DNA of 64,000 nucleotides, taken from IMG/VR virus record IMGVR_UViG_3300032086_003519, positions 23,213-87,212 of that record. One strand, given 5' to 3'. This document shows positions 51,881-60,309 of this stretch, piece by piece; position 1 is the stretch's first letter; each line of letters begins with the position of its first letter. Position numbers and translations under genes: made by a program. The stretch comes from a virus. Below the pieces are notes generated by a model that worked only from the letters and a program-made list of their open reading frames with translations, was not told where the DNA came from and searched no databases.

Positions 51881-52034
51881 ACTCACTCAAGATTTCACTA
51901 TTGGTATTATATCCACAGATTGGACATTCAAAGACATAAGTTCTTCCTGTGGGATTTTCTAGTATATCTATTAATACACAATCTTCAGTATCTATCTCGT
52001 CTTGACAACAAGAACAAAAAAAGAAATTAACCAT
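51864..52034 (-). CDS. Small zinc-ribbon protein
   Basis: 56 residues. FFCSCCQDEID and ECPICGYN form a four-cysteine ribbon. GGGAGAAGG precedes the ATG at 52034; an earlier in-frame start at 52052 is less likely. Overlaps both the phosphatase gene and the gene at 52027. Function unknown. Confidence 0.5.
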   Translation of the reverse strand: MVNFFFCSCCQDEIDTEDCVLIDILENPTGRTYVFECPICGYNTNSEILSEYEHDI

Positions 52035-52572
52035 AAACCTTCTCCCAATCAAAGAATCTCCATCTATTTAAGTGTTTTGCGTCTTCATCTTCATTAACGT
52101 GATTCAGGTATTCAAGCACTTCACTCCAGTTGGAAAACACCATTTCATGAGGAATCACACCAAACAACCAGTTTGGAAGATTGTGCTTGCCCTGCTGACA
52201 CATTACGATTACAGGCTTTTTCTGGCTGATTGCTACAGCGGCTTCATGATATGAGCCACACAGGTGAGCATCTACATCAATGCTCATTACTATGAAGTGA
52301 GCAATATCAACCATTCTAAGGTCTACGGCACAGATTGGTTTCATATATTCAGTAAGCTCATCATACTTCTGCGCGCGTTTTAGATTATTTAATATATCTC
52401 TAGTCTCTTCGTTCTCCAGAGCATAATCGCTTGGCTTGTCACATGGATTCAAAACACCGATTCCAAGCTCCTTGAGTTTAGGAGTAATATTACCTCTCCA
52501 TCCAACGCCTCCATCTTGGACACGATCCATAGCTCCGCACAAGTAACACAAAGAGTTTTTCAATCTATTCAT
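52027..52572 (-). CDS. Nucleoside 2-deoxyribosyltransferase-like protein
   Basis: 181 residues. LCYLCGAMDRVQDGGVGWRG near the start and DAHLCGSYHEAAVAISQKKPVIVM (about 99-122) fit the fold of the deoxyribosyltransferase family, with acidic residues that bind the sugar. It may exchange bases on deoxynucleosides or make signals. AGGGG precedes the ATG. No signal peptide. Confidence 0.6.
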   Translation of the reverse strand: MNRLKNSLCYLCGAMDRVQDGGVGWRGNITPKLKELGIGVLNPCDKPSDYALENEETRDILNNLKRAQKYDELTEYMKPICAVDLRMVDIAHFIVMSIDVDAHLCGSYHEAAVAISQKKPVIVMCQQGKHNLPNWLFGVIPHEMVFSNWSEVLEYLNHVNEDEDAKHLNRWRFFDWEKVYG

Positions 52573-53013
52573 CTAAGCACCCCTAATAAAATCCTGAATC
52601 AAATCATCCGCACTAGTATACATTTTATCTTTACACAAATCTCTGATTTTATCTTTAAGTTCTGTTGGTTTGTAGCCAAGAGGCTTCAATGCCTCATGAG
52701 CTTCTCTGATTATTTCTCTGCTAGTCGTGGAAATACCAGACTGCTGAGGCTCAGTTTCGCTAAAGACATGTTTAGTAACCCAGTCTCTCGCAGATTTATT
52801 GCCAGACATAGCATCAAACATTGCTGATTCAACAATCATATCCCATTGCTGCTCTCTGCACAAAGTAGGTTGTACTGACTGTGAAACCTCTACTGCTTTG
52901 CGGCTAGACATCCACGAAAATAGCTTCATGAAATTCTGAACTATAGCCGGAAGAAAAAACAAGCCGACTACAAGCATGATAAACTCAGCGTTATAAGCTC
53001 CTGTGTGTGACAT
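52573..53013 (-). CDS. Membrane protein with RuvA-C-like domain
   Basis: 146 residues. An N-terminal membrane helix (EFIMLVVGLFFLPAIVQNF), a variable region, and at the C-terminus REAHEALKPLGYKPTELKDKI followed by ADDLIQDFIRG, similar to RuvA domain III, which regulates the RuvB motor. The combination of a membrane helix with this domain is unusual. Possible role in tying DNA motors to the membrane. Inferred only. Confidence 0.5.
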   Translation of the reverse strand: MSHTGAYNAEFIMLVVGLFFLPAIVQNFMKLFSWMSSRKAVEVSQSVQPTLCREQQWDMIVESAMFDAMSGNKSARDWVTKHVFSETEPQQSGISTTSREIIREAHEALKPLGYKPTELKDKIRDLCKDKMYTSADDLIQDFIRGA

Positions 53014-53014
53014 T

Positions 53015-53959
53015 TTATCCCCTGTTAATCATCCATTCTTTTATGCCAATTGGACTTTTGCTAAACTTGTATTGATTGATCCAGTCTTCCAGTTCTACTT
53101 TAGGTTTCCATTCCAACAAATATCTGGCTTTATTTATATCAGCCAAAGTTACTCTAGCCTCACCGAGTCTCTCAGGTATATGAGCATACTTTACACCAAT
53201 CATTTTTGCAAGTTCTAAAACAGAATAATTTTTGCCAGTACCAATATTAAAGGTTTGACCCCATATGTTAGTCGCTTCACTATTCATTGCTAAGACGTTA
53301 GCCTCAACAGCGTCGGAAACATGCGTGAAGTCTCTTCTCTGTAAGCCGTCACCAACAATGGTCATTGGTTCCCCTGATTCTACCTGACGCAGGAAGATAC
53401 CAACAACAGGAGCATACTGACCTTTAAGTGGCTGGCGTTCCCCATATACATTGAAGTATCGTAGTGTTAATGTCTTCAGTCCAAACAGTTTAGTATACAT
53501 ATCACAGAGTTGCTCGCCGCAAGTTTTTGTGACAGAATATGGATTCAAACAATCGTTTGGCATGTCCTCGGTTAGTGGAGGAGTGTTGGATAAACCGTAG
53601 GCAGACGATGTAGACGAGTAGATCACACGCTCTACACCGTTCTCCCTAGCGGCCTGAAGTACGTTACATGTCCCAACCACGTTTGTTTGTGCAGACCTGA
53701 TCGGGTTCTTGATGGCTGGTTGGATTCTAGCTTCAGCCGCAAGATGAAATACACAATCAACGCCCTTGAACAAAGGATAGATATTACTGTAGTCACAAAT
53801 GTCAAACTTATGATTGTCTGCCTTGTCATTCCAATAAAAATCTTCATTGCATGTTGCAGACTCATTGTCGATAACTACAACTTCATTTCCATCTTGCACT
53901 AATCTATCAACGAGATTGCTCCCGATAAAACCAGCACCACCAGTAACAATACACTTCAT
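53015..53959 (-). CDS. NAD-dependent sugar epimerase (UDP-glucose 4-epimerase-like)
   Basis: 314 residues. GGAGFIGSNLVD (7-18) is the Rossmann loop; YSSTSSAYG holds the catalytic serine or threonine; YSVTKTCGE gives Y and K. The substrate is an NDP-sugar, for example UDP-glucose or UDP-glucuronate. It could make a donor for the glycosyltransferases. Flanked by a RuvA-like protein and rIIB. Confidence 0.8.
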   Translation of the reverse strand: MKCIVTGGAGFIGSNLVDRLVQDGNEVVVIDNESATCNEDFYWNDKADNHKFDICDYSNIYPLFKGVDCVFHLAAEARIQPAIKNPIRSAQTNVVGTCNVLQAARENGVERVIYSSTSSAYGLSNTPPLTEDMPNDCLNPYSVTKTCGEQLCDMYTKLFGLKTLTLRYFNVYGERQPLKGQYAPVVGIFLRQVESGEPMTIVGDGLQRRDFTHVSDAVEANVLAMNSEATNIWGQTFNIGTGKNYSVLELAKMIGVKYAHIPERLGEARVTLADINKARYLLEWKPKVELEDWINQYKFSKSPIGIKEWMINRG

Positions 53960-53960
53960 A

Positions 53961-54833
53961 CTAAACTCCTACACCCTGTCCCTTCAGGACTGTTGATAAA
54001 CGCTCAAGTCGAACACGAATGTCCTCTTTCCAAGCATCATTATACTTTACGACACTAACATTATCAACTGTAGAACCCAAAACTTCAACCGATTTATCGA
54101 AGACATCTTCAAAGATTGCAACTACTTCGTAGCGACAGGCTCGTAGCTTTTGAAATTTAGCATCGCTTGGGACACTAACAACATCAGCAGGATTGACTTT
54201 GCAGATAACGATCTGGTTTCCACCGTCACCATCATTGTCGTCATGATTATCCAAGTTGATACCGCCATAGCTGGTAACATAGTCGATAGCTCCAACATGA
54301 AGACCTGCACTACAGTGTTTATTGCGATTGCTATCAACCTTAGAGCGATCAACCTCAACCACTTCGCCAACACTATTGTCAATCGAGCCACTGTAAATAT
54401 CTTTGAAGTCTGGACGCACAGCCTTGTAAGCCAAGAAGTGACCGTCTTGTGTGATCGGTAGATTCTTATTCTGCATGAAGTCAAACAATTCTAGGATAGA
54501 TTTGTCCGATGGATTATCGTTTAGATTACACATAAAGTTCAGCATAGAATCAAAGTCAAAGCCTTCCTTCTTCATATCTAAGATGCGATCAGTAAATAGT
54601 TCTGGCATTGGAATCCCATTCCAGTTCAGTGTTCCATTCTTGACATGCACATAGCCATCACAGAAATGTTCTACTGAAGATGCAACATCGTATGCCGCTT
54701 CAAAGTGTTCTACATTGCCACTCTTCAAATGACGAATGAGAGCATTGTAATTATGATGGTTCTTGTCAAAAGTATATGCCTCGCCACCAACAAAAGCATT
54801 TACTACACCTGAATCACTAATGATATATTTCAT
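53961..54833 (-). CDS. rIIB: RIIB-like protein
   Basis: About 290 residues. The end region has GHFLAYKAVRPDFKDIYSGS and NSVGEVVEVDRSKVD and CSAGLHVGAIDYV, as in T4 rIIB. RII proteins are linked to membrane function and to resisting host exclusion; RIIB partners with RIIA. GGAGG precedes the ATG at 54833; an earlier frame start at 54905 would overlap rIIA. Confidence 0.85.
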   Translation of the reverse strand: MKYIISDSGVVNAFVGGEAYTFDKNHHNYNALIRHLKSGNVEHFEAAYDVASSVEHFCDGYVHVKNGTLNWNGIPMPELFTDRILDMKKEGFDFDSMLNFMCNLNDNPSDKSILELFDFMQNKNLPITQDGHFLAYKAVRPDFKDIYSGSIDNSVGEVVEVDRSKVDSNRNKHCSAGLHVGAIDYVTSYGGINLDNHDDNDGDGGNQIVICKVNPADVVSVPSDAKFQKLRACRYEVVAIFEDVFDKSVEVLGSTVDNVSVVKYNDAWKEDIRVRLERLSTVLKGQGVGV

Positions 54834-54834
54834 A

Positions 54835-56949
54835 TCACACCTCCATACTATCAATATAACTTGCAATAACTTGTAACTGTTCATCCGACATCCAGCCCGT
54901 AGCAAACTGTAACATCGGATACTTCTCTACTATACTATCATATAATTCGTCAGTATCAAGTGACTCACTTGAATTTTCTTGCAGATTCTCTGCAAAATCT
55001 GTCCATACTTTCAGACGTTGCGCTGTTTCTTTCAACCTTGACAGCAAGTCCTTATCGACGCTGTAATCTGGATGAAACAACTTAGAAAACTCGTAGAAGT
55101 CTCCACGACTACTCAGCAGTGGATGTAACTCTTGCAGTGTAGCTACACGCCCTGTATGTTCGTTGCCGATAGACCACTTTCCAGTGGATGAATTATGGAG
55201 CAACGTAAGATCGTTAGTCATGATGACAAGCTGACGCTTGATCTGGTTTTGAATATATTCTAGTCCGTCTTGCCAGTTATCCCGCTCTTCGAGCTTCATG
55301 GTCTTGGCTTTGGATGGAGTTACATAGAATAACTTCTCACTTAGGTGACTCGTATCAACACCAAGCGAATCCAAAACATTCAGAGCCGATTTGATATAAC
55401 GAGTACCAACATTGTAACCTTTGATCTCCATGTCACCTCTGGTCTGGATAATATAGTAAGCATCCTCTTCTTTAACACCTACATTAAAAGTGCCTTCATA
55501 CCAGTCATTGTAGCCTTCACCTTTAGACTTGTATAGGCCATCAAGACCAGCAACGTATGATGAGCTAGATGTAGTCTTAGATAATTGCTTTGGAGGAGCA
55601 GGGAGAGTAGTCACGTTGGTGATGTACTCTGGCTCACAACCAAGACATTTAGCAACCTGTTCTAACTTGCCATTAGGAATAAGATATACGATACCTTCAT
55701 TTTCTTCTCTGAGCAAGTGTCTTATACGAGCAACACTGCCTGACTTCTTGTCCTGATAAAAGACATGACCTTTGCCAGCACGGATTTGGCATACATCCTC
55801 CCTTGAGCAAGTCTCACGCCATTTTGATTTGGTGTAACGTACAATCATCAGTCTTTCATCATCATCTGTCTTCAGATTTATGAACTCTGAACCATCTTCA
55901 AAAACCTTCTGGCCGTTGAACTCTATCTCAAACAGAACATCGTCAACCATGTACGAGCCAATCCTACCAACAGTATCAAAGATTTCCATAGCCCTCCATC
56001 TTGCACTCCAAAGATTAGTGCAGGCGAGTATGTCCTCTTTGGCCTTTTCTCCAATGCTTTCTATGATACGATTGATCGCACAGATAATATTATGCTTGGT
56101 TCTACCAGTGTAAGAAATTGACTCACGAGAAGGAGTGATGTCAATGTCACCAATGTTCATGTGCAAGCGGAGACTGCCAAGCGTTCGGAGCGCCCGCCAG
56201 ATGTTGTCTGTCTCTTCACTCTGGAACTGCATGTCGTCAATAGGGTATGAAATTTGACCCATAATAACATGGTTGCCAGAGCGTCTTTTAAGAACAGACC
56301 AGTTGTCACCACCAATCTTAACCTCTTCAGGCTTGTATTCAAGTTCAGTATTGATCTCTGGGCGAACAGCAAAATGCTGAAAGATAGACTTGGCTTCACT
56401 CTCGAATTCCCAAATGTCAGTAGACTCTACGTTCATGCTGATCTGCATACCGTTAGGCTCATCAGTAGGCTCTTCGTGTAGCAATGCAAACTCAGGAGAA
56501 CCAGCTTCATTCATGTAAGAATTGAAAACGTAGCGAGTGCCGTTGAAGAAAGACTCAACCATGAAGGAGTCAGTATAAGCAAAGGGAGACTTACTGCCAA
56601 GACCTAAGCAACCAACAGCATCGTTGGAATCAGTCTTGTTGCTACCGAAGTAAGTAGTATAAAGATTAAAGCAGTCATCGTAACTAAGACCTGTGCCAAA
56701 GTCACGCACGACAAATACCGGCTCCAGCTTTGTTGGAAGCTGAACTCGGAACGGGGAATCAGGACAGCCTGCCGAGACATGAGCATCATACGCATTAGTA
56801 GATAGCTCACGAATAACTGCTTTGATCTTGTTTGAGTAAAGACCATCTGACAAGATAGAGAACGCTTTTGCGGTAGCCTCGATCTTGTAATTAGTTGACT
56901 GGAAGTCAGATGATCGCTGAATTGTGTTTTGATTAGTTTGCAATTTCAT
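54835..56949 (-). CDS. rIIA: RIIA-like protein (GHKL ATPase)
   Basis: 704 residues. IRELSTNAYDAHVSAG (N-box with N and D), VFVVRDFGTGLS (G1) and GLGSKSPFAYTDSF (G2) form the GHKL ATP-binding site, seen in T4 rIIA. It likely works with RIIB (53961) at the membrane to protect the infection. It starts downstream of a good promoter (56995), so the rII pair is an operon. Confidence 0.9.
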   Translation of the reverse strand: MKLQTNQNTIQRSSDFQSTNYKIEATAKAFSILSDGLYSNKIKAVIRELSTNAYDAHVSAGCPDSPFRVQLPTKLEPVFVVRDFGTGLSYDDCFNLYTTYFGSNKTDSNDAVGCLGLGSKSPFAYTDSFMVESFFNGTRYVFNSYMNEAGSPEFALLHEEPTDEPNGMQISMNVESTDIWEFESEAKSIFQHFAVRPEINTELEYKPEEVKIGGDNWSVLKRRSGNHVIMGQISYPIDDMQFQSEETDNIWRALRTLGSLRLHMNIGDIDITPSRESISYTGRTKHNIICAINRIIESIGEKAKEDILACTNLWSARWRAMEIFDTVGRIGSYMVDDVLFEIEFNGQKVFEDGSEFINLKTDDDERLMIVRYTKSKWRETCSREDVCQIRAGKGHVFYQDKKSGSVARIRHLLREENEGIVYLIPNGKLEQVAKCLGCEPEYITNVTTLPAPPKQLSKTTSSSSYVAGLDGLYKSKGEGYNDWYEGTFNVGVKEEDAYYIIQTRGDMEIKGYNVGTRYIKSALNVLDSLGVDTSHLSEKLFYVTPSKAKTMKLEERDNWQDGLEYIQNQIKRQLVIMTNDLTLLHNSSTGKWSIGNEHTGRVATLQELHPLLSSRGDFYEFSKLFHPDYSVDKDLLSRLKETAQRLKVWTDFAENLQENSSESLDTDELYDSIVEKYPMLQFATGWMSDEQLQVIASYIDSMEV

Positions 56950-56994
56950 AATTTGAAACCCCTATAAACGTGTGATAAATCTGTTACGTGTTTT

Positions 56995-57022
56995 ATTGTA
57001 ATATACTAATCGTCGTTTGCAA
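56995..57022 (-). promoter_or_regulatory. Sigma70-like promoter for rIIA/rIIB
   Basis: TTGCAA (57017-57022), 16 bases, TACAAT (56995-57000) on the minus strand, with TCTTGCAAA context as at 39400 and 62174. The -35 begins three bases after the stop of the gene at 57025. Confidence 0.75.
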
Positions 57023-57024
57023 GA

Positions 57025-57234
57025 TTATTCTTGAACAATTTCTGAATTTTCTTTTGGTTTTCTGACAGTGGTTCTGAGCATCTTGTTTCTTTCTTTCTCA
57101 AATTCCCTGTCGATCATCCAGCGTTCTCGCTTTTCTTTGTCAGCGAAAAACTTTGCTTTCTTGCGACGAGCTAGTTTTGCTTTGACTCTCTCTTGACGCT
57201 TCTTGGCTTTACGTTGTTTTTGTTTATTCTTCAT
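57025..57234 (-). CDS. Small very basic protein
   Basis: 69 residues, 40 percent lysine plus arginine (KQKQRKAKKRQERVKAKLAR and following). One long helix. Likely nucleic-acid or ribosome binding. It ends at the rIIA promoter. Function unknown. Confidence 0.5.
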   Translation of the reverse strand: MKNKQKQRKAKKRQERVKAKLARRKKAKFFADKEKRERWMIDREFEKERNKMLRTTVRKPKENSEIVQE

Positions 57235-57406
57235 AGTTCCTAGACAACCTCTTCTTGAGTTTGGTTCTTTCTTTGATTAATTTACCCTGCTTTTTCAAAA
57301 GCTCTTTAGTGTCTTTAGTAGTTATACTAGACTCGATCTTCACTTCCAGTTCTTGTAGTGAGTCGTTGATTGTTTCCAATCTATTATATATTCTATCTTG
57401 GTTCAT
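57224..57406 (-). CDS. Small coiled-coil protein
   Basis: 60 residues from the ATG at 57406; an earlier in-frame start at 57448 lies within the terminator. A heptad-like helix (RIYNRLETINDSLQELEVKI and on). Overlaps the basic gene by 11 bases. Unknown function. Confidence 0.5.
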   Translation of the reverse strand: MNQDRIYNRLETINDSLQELEVKIESSITTKDTKELLKKQGKLIKERTKLKKRLSRNYEE

Positions 57407-57410
57407 AATT

Positions 57411-57440
57411 AAAAGTCTGACGGGAGTTTCCTCCCGCCAG
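57411..57440 (-). terminator. Intrinsic terminator after second SSB gene
   Basis: On the minus strand CTGGCGGGAG, GAAA loop, CTCCCGTCAG, followed by ACTTTTAATT. A 10-pair stem with a GNRA loop but a weak T-run, so termination may be partial. Confidence 0.6.
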
Positions 57441-57451
57441 ATTCTCACTGA

Positions 57452-57826
57452 TTAAAATACGTCTTCAGTTGTTTCAGCAACGGAGGCGAAGCCTTGTTCC
57501 TGTTTTCGTGGCGCACGAACAATCTTGGCGATGTTCTCAGGTACTACTACCATAGAGAATCGTTTGTTGCCATCATTGTCCGTCCACGAACGATCTTGTA
57601 ATCGACCTCGAACGCTGACCCGATCACCCTTAGAGAGTTCGACATTCTTACAGTAAGATGCCTGATAACCCCAAGCGTTGACATCAATATACAAAGTCTC
57701 TTCATAGTCTTTGCTGATTCGCTCGTTGATTGCCATACGGAATACGGCCAAGTCACGACTCTCATTGATAGTCTTATGTTCTGGGTCTTTGGTGAGGTTT
57801 CCCTCGAAAGTTACAAAATTATTCAT
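57452..57826 (-). CDS. ssb: Second single-stranded DNA-binding protein
   Basis: 124 residues, OB fold (NNFVTFEGNLTKDPEHK, ETLYIDVNAWG, KGDRVSVRGRLQDRSW, MVVVPENIAKI) with an acidic end TTEDVF, like partner-binding tails. It is more bacterial-like than the copy at 10623. Two SSBs may serve different stages of replication. Confidence 0.85.
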   Translation of the reverse strand: MNNFVTFEGNLTKDPEHKTINESRDLAVFRMAINERISKDYEETLYIDVNAWGYQASYCKNVELSKGDRVSVRGRLQDRSWTDNDGNKRFSMVVVPENIAKIVRAPRKQEQGFASVAETTEDVF

Positions 57827-57844
57827 CGTGTTATACTCCTAAAA

Positions 57845-58051
57845 TTAGTATCCTCGTCGCTTCAATGCTTTACGTGCAAGTCGGCGACCGTAAGTTACAC
57901 CGTGAGTACGAAGAAGACTACGCACTTCTCCACTCGCTTCAGTGTTTACAAAAGTTGACGTAAGTTCTCGACCGCTAGTTTCGCCCACTGCGAACTTCTT
58001 AACTGCCTTGATCTTAGTCTTGTTGGACAAAATAGTTGACCAATCAATCAT
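57845..58051 (-). CDS. Small basic hypothetical protein
   Basis: 68 residues, basic C-terminus (RRLARKALKRRGY). GGAGG precedes the ATG by 8 bases. It is the first gene after a strong promoter at 58086, so it is probably expressed early. Unknown function. Confidence 0.55.
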   Translation of the reverse strand: MIDWSTILSNKTKIKAVKKFAVGETSGRELTSTFVNTEASGEVRSLLRTHGVTYGRRLARKALKRRGY

Positions 58052-58085
58052 AATAAAACCTCCATTAAAAACAATTTACAAAAGT

Positions 58086-58114
58086 ATTATACAATACTGT
58101 TAAACTTTTTTCAA
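58086..58114 (-). promoter_or_regulatory. Sigma70-like promoter for small gene and SSB
   Basis: TTGAAA (58109-58114), 17 bases, TATAAT (58086-58091) on the minus strand. A palindrome AGTATT...AATACT (58083-58098) overlaps the -10 box and may be a repressor site. It drives the gene at 57845 and the SSB. Confidence 0.75.
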
Positions 58115-58519
58115 CCTCTTTTTGGATTTTGCCCAAATTAATTTATGTGGACGCAGATAATAATTATCCATCATTCGCCACTTCTGAGCTTCACCCATGT
58201 AAACAAACTCTACGATAGAAGACTGTAAACCCTTGTGAATTGTATAAGCAAGAATACCATCATGCCTAACAGACTTTACAATTAATTTACCGTATACTCC
58301 CATGTATGTTTTTTCTTTAGTTTCAGTGTTAAGCCAATAAGTTCCATGACCCTTCACTGATTTTATTTCATCACCAGCCTGTAGCTGAGTCCAATCTTCC
58401 ACTAACGATAACTTCTTTTTGAAGAACACATGACCACAGCTTTTACATGTAGATGCTCTAGCATGACACTTACCTGTGCAAGATGGACAATCTTTTTGTG
58501 GTGCTTTTCTTTTTGCCAT
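58100..58519 (-). CDS. Zinc finger protein
   Basis: 139 residues. CPSCTGKCHARASTCKSCGH is a cysteine-rich N-terminal module; a basic C-terminal half (WAKSKKRLKKV) follows. Probably RNA or DNA binding. Function unknown. Followed by the promoter at 58086. Confidence 0.55.
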   Translation of the reverse strand: MAKRKAPQKDCPSCTGKCHARASTCKSCGHVFFKKKLSLVEDWTQLQAGDEIKSVKGHGTYWLNTETKEKTYMGVYGKLIVKSVRHDGILAYTIHKGLQSSIVEFVYMGEAQKWRMMDNYYLRPHKLIWAKSKKRLKKV

Positions 58520-58526
58520 TGTATGG

Positions 58527-58706
58527 TCAGTCCTTAAAATATGTTATATCACTTCTATAGTTGGCGTAATCATCTCTCTGCTGACGCATGTACATTAATT
58601 CATAACATTCAGCACAACGGTATAGATTACCTTTGTTTGTTTTAACTACATACCAGTCTGAAGTCTCTTCGCCACATACATGACATTCATTCTTCTCTTT
58701 TGCCAT
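58527..58706 (-). CDS. Small zinc-ribbon protein
   Basis: 59 residues. CHVCGEETSDW and CAECYELMYM form a four-cysteine site. AGGAGGAG is 6 bases before the ATG at 58706; an earlier frame start at 58769 overlaps a membrane gene. Function unknown. Confidence 0.55.
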   Translation of the reverse strand: MAKEKNECHVCGEETSDWYVVKTNKGNLYRCAECYELMYMRQQRDDYANYRSDITYFKD

Positions 58707-58818
58707 TCTTTCTCCTCCTATATACTTTCTGTTCCTCTCTGTACAGCAGGTAAAATGCAAACCCTGCAACAGCTAATTCAATTCCCCAAGCTAATAGTCC
58801 TGCGTATAATGCCTGCAT
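58687..58818 (-). CDS. Small membrane protein
   Basis: 43 residues: MQALYAGLLAWGIELAVAGF then AFYLLY and a basic tail. It is below usual length cut-offs. The ATG directly follows the TAG of the gene at 58819, and the end covers the ribosome-binding site of the next gene. One membrane helix. Confidence 0.55.
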   Translation of the reverse strand: MQALYAGLLAWGIELAVAGFAFYLLYREEQKVYRRRKNGKREE

Positions 58819-59070
58819 CTAAACGGCCTCCACATAAATAGGTGTATGTTTTCCAACATATGCACCAAAAGTATTGTACTCAAGCCATTCCACAGCCTCG
58901 TCGTGATCGACACTCAAGTCTTTTGCCGCTATCTCAATCATTTTTGGAATAGAGTAAGCAACCCTTCCTGAATCGAAGCCACCACAAACCCCAATAATAG
59001 CATCATCATAACCATCGGCAAACAAAAGATCATAGCCGTAATATTCACACAACTTTTCACGAATGTCCAT
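58819..59070 (-). CDS. Hypothetical protein
   Basis: 83 residues. EYYGYDLLFADGYDDAIIG and FGAYVGKHTPIYVEAV are seen. Acidic, no known domain. Upstream neighbour is a small basic gene; overlaps it by 14 bases. Confidence 0.5.
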   Translation of the reverse strand: MDIREKLCEYYGYDLLFADGYDDAIIGVCGGFDSGRVAYSIPKMIEIAAKDLSVDHDEAVEWLEYNTFGAYVGKHTPIYVEAV

Positions 59071-59236
59071 GTCCCTTGAATCCTTCTTTCCATGTTCTCT
59101 TATCTTTATCCCACCACGTTCGGTACTTGTTGACTATTTGTTTAGTCTTCTCATTAATCATTTTAATATGTTCTCTGAATTTTGCAAGCTCTTCTTCGTC
59201 AGTTTCTGGTTTTTTGAATCTTTTTTTCTTAGCCAT
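59057..59236 (-). CDS. Small basic protein
   Basis: 59 residues: MAKKKRFKKPETDEEELAKF then HIKMINEKTKQIVNKYRTWW. One long helix with two tryptophans. Start codon overlaps the end of the nucleotidyltransferase gene at 59229. No relative known. Confidence 0.5.
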   Translation of the reverse strand: MAKKKRFKKPETDEEELAKFREHIKMINEKTKQIVNKYRTWWDKDKRTWKEGFKGHGHS

Positions 59237-59864
59237 TGGGTCTATCTATTATAATATTTAAGTGTGTCTTTGTAATTGGCTCCCATTGCTCTCTGCCATG
59301 TAACATATCGGTTCTTTCAGAGTTGCACTTTAACCAAAAATTTAAGTTTTTAATATTGAAACCTTTTTCAGTATATCTATTAAGTCTGTTTATACATGTA
59401 GTATGTCGGCCATTGCTCAAGTTATAATGATTACCAGTGTAAACTAAGTCTTTGTTTTCATTGTCATCAAAGAATGAATCGCAATAATAAAATTTAAGGT
59501 TTGAATCTATCGCACATGAGTTCACGGTGAAATCAAAATACTTTATACATACCTCTGGAGAAAGGTCATCAAAGTTTGGATAGTGCCAGAACTCCCAAGT
59601 ATCCATTCTATGCGAGAGAAAAGCCTCAAGCATATTATATTTCTTTATACCATCGAATCCATAATTTTCAACACAAAAATTTATAGCCTTTTGACTATCT
59701 TCTTTTGATCTAAAGAAAAGGTCTACATCTCTATAGTCTCTGTTAAATATATAATCGGCAACACAACCACCAGCAATCCAAAAATAAATTCCAGAATCTT
59801 TAAGTAAGTCGAAATAATTTTCTTTGAAATGCCGTCGGCAATTTTCTATCTGGAAGTTATACAT
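59229..59864 (-). CDS. Nucleotidyltransferase-like protein (poly(A)/CCA head type)
   Basis: 211 residues. FWIAGGCVADYIFNRDYRDVDLFF near residues 28-51 gives the G-G motif and D-x-D of the pol-beta nucleotidyltransferase superfamily, class II tRNA/poly(A) polymerase head. There is no C-terminal neck and body domain of a full CCA enzyme. It may act on tRNA or other RNA ends. The nearby tRNA does not encode CCA, but a link is only inferred. Confidence 0.55.
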   Translation of the reverse strand: MYNFQIENCRRHFKENYFDLLKDSGIYFWIAGGCVADYIFNRDYRDVDLFFRSKEDSQKAINFCVENYGFDGIKKYNMLEAFLSHRMDTWEFWHYPNFDDLSPEVCIKYFDFTVNSCAIDSNLKFYYCDSFFDDNENKDLVYTGNHYNLSNGRHTTCINRLNRYTEKGFNIKNLNFWLKCNSERTDMLHGREQWEPITKTHLNIIIDRPNG

Positions 59865-60309
59865 TTCTCACTTTGCTTTTTTGTATCAGTGTGCTGGATG
59901 ATTGAGTTTTTTCTCCACCAACATTGTATAGCATCGTGATGCCAAGCTCTTCTTCTAGTAGGTCTTCAGGAACACCACCTGACTTCCTGTCGCCTCCGTT
60001 AGCAAATGCCATACCCAAGAAGAAAGGATCGTCTTGTAAGCTATAGAACTCTTTTCGTATGCTCTGACATACGGTAGCATCTTCATCTATAGATATAACA
60101 GCCTTATCCACACACCGTAAAGACTTTACAATCCGAAGTCTTTCATTCTCGTCCATGAATGGATCACTACCCTTTAGTGAAACTTGATGGTCATTGTTTA
60201 CTATAACTATTAAATAGTCGCCTCTCTCCTTTGCGGACTCTAAATAGTCAATATGACCAGAGTGGATAGGATTAAAATAACCACTAACTACAACTACTCT
60301 ACCACTCAT
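59857..60309 (-). CDS. Cytidylyltransferase-like protein
   Basis: 150 residues. SGYFNPIHSGHIDYLESAK contains H-x-G-H, the nucleotide-binding loop of the glycerol-3-phosphate and ADP-heptose cytidylyl/adenylyltransferase family; ISEDATV-like and SSSTLIQKSK parts follow. It may activate a sugar or glycerol phosphate for the glycan block. ATGA overlap with the coiled-coil gene. Confidence 0.75.
   Translation of the reverse strand: MSGRVVVVSGYFNPIHSGHIDYLESAKERGDYLIVIVNNDHQVSLKGSDPFMDENERLRIVKSLRCVDKAVISIDEDATVCQSIRKEFYSLQDDPFFLGMAFANGGDRKSGGVPEDLLEEELGITMLYNVGGEKTQSSSTLIQKSKVRNV

Noticed and set aside
21945-58051. Shared KRRGY ends of the proteins at 21945 and 57845
   Set aside because: Only five residues, and basic C-terminal ends are common; likely coincidence.
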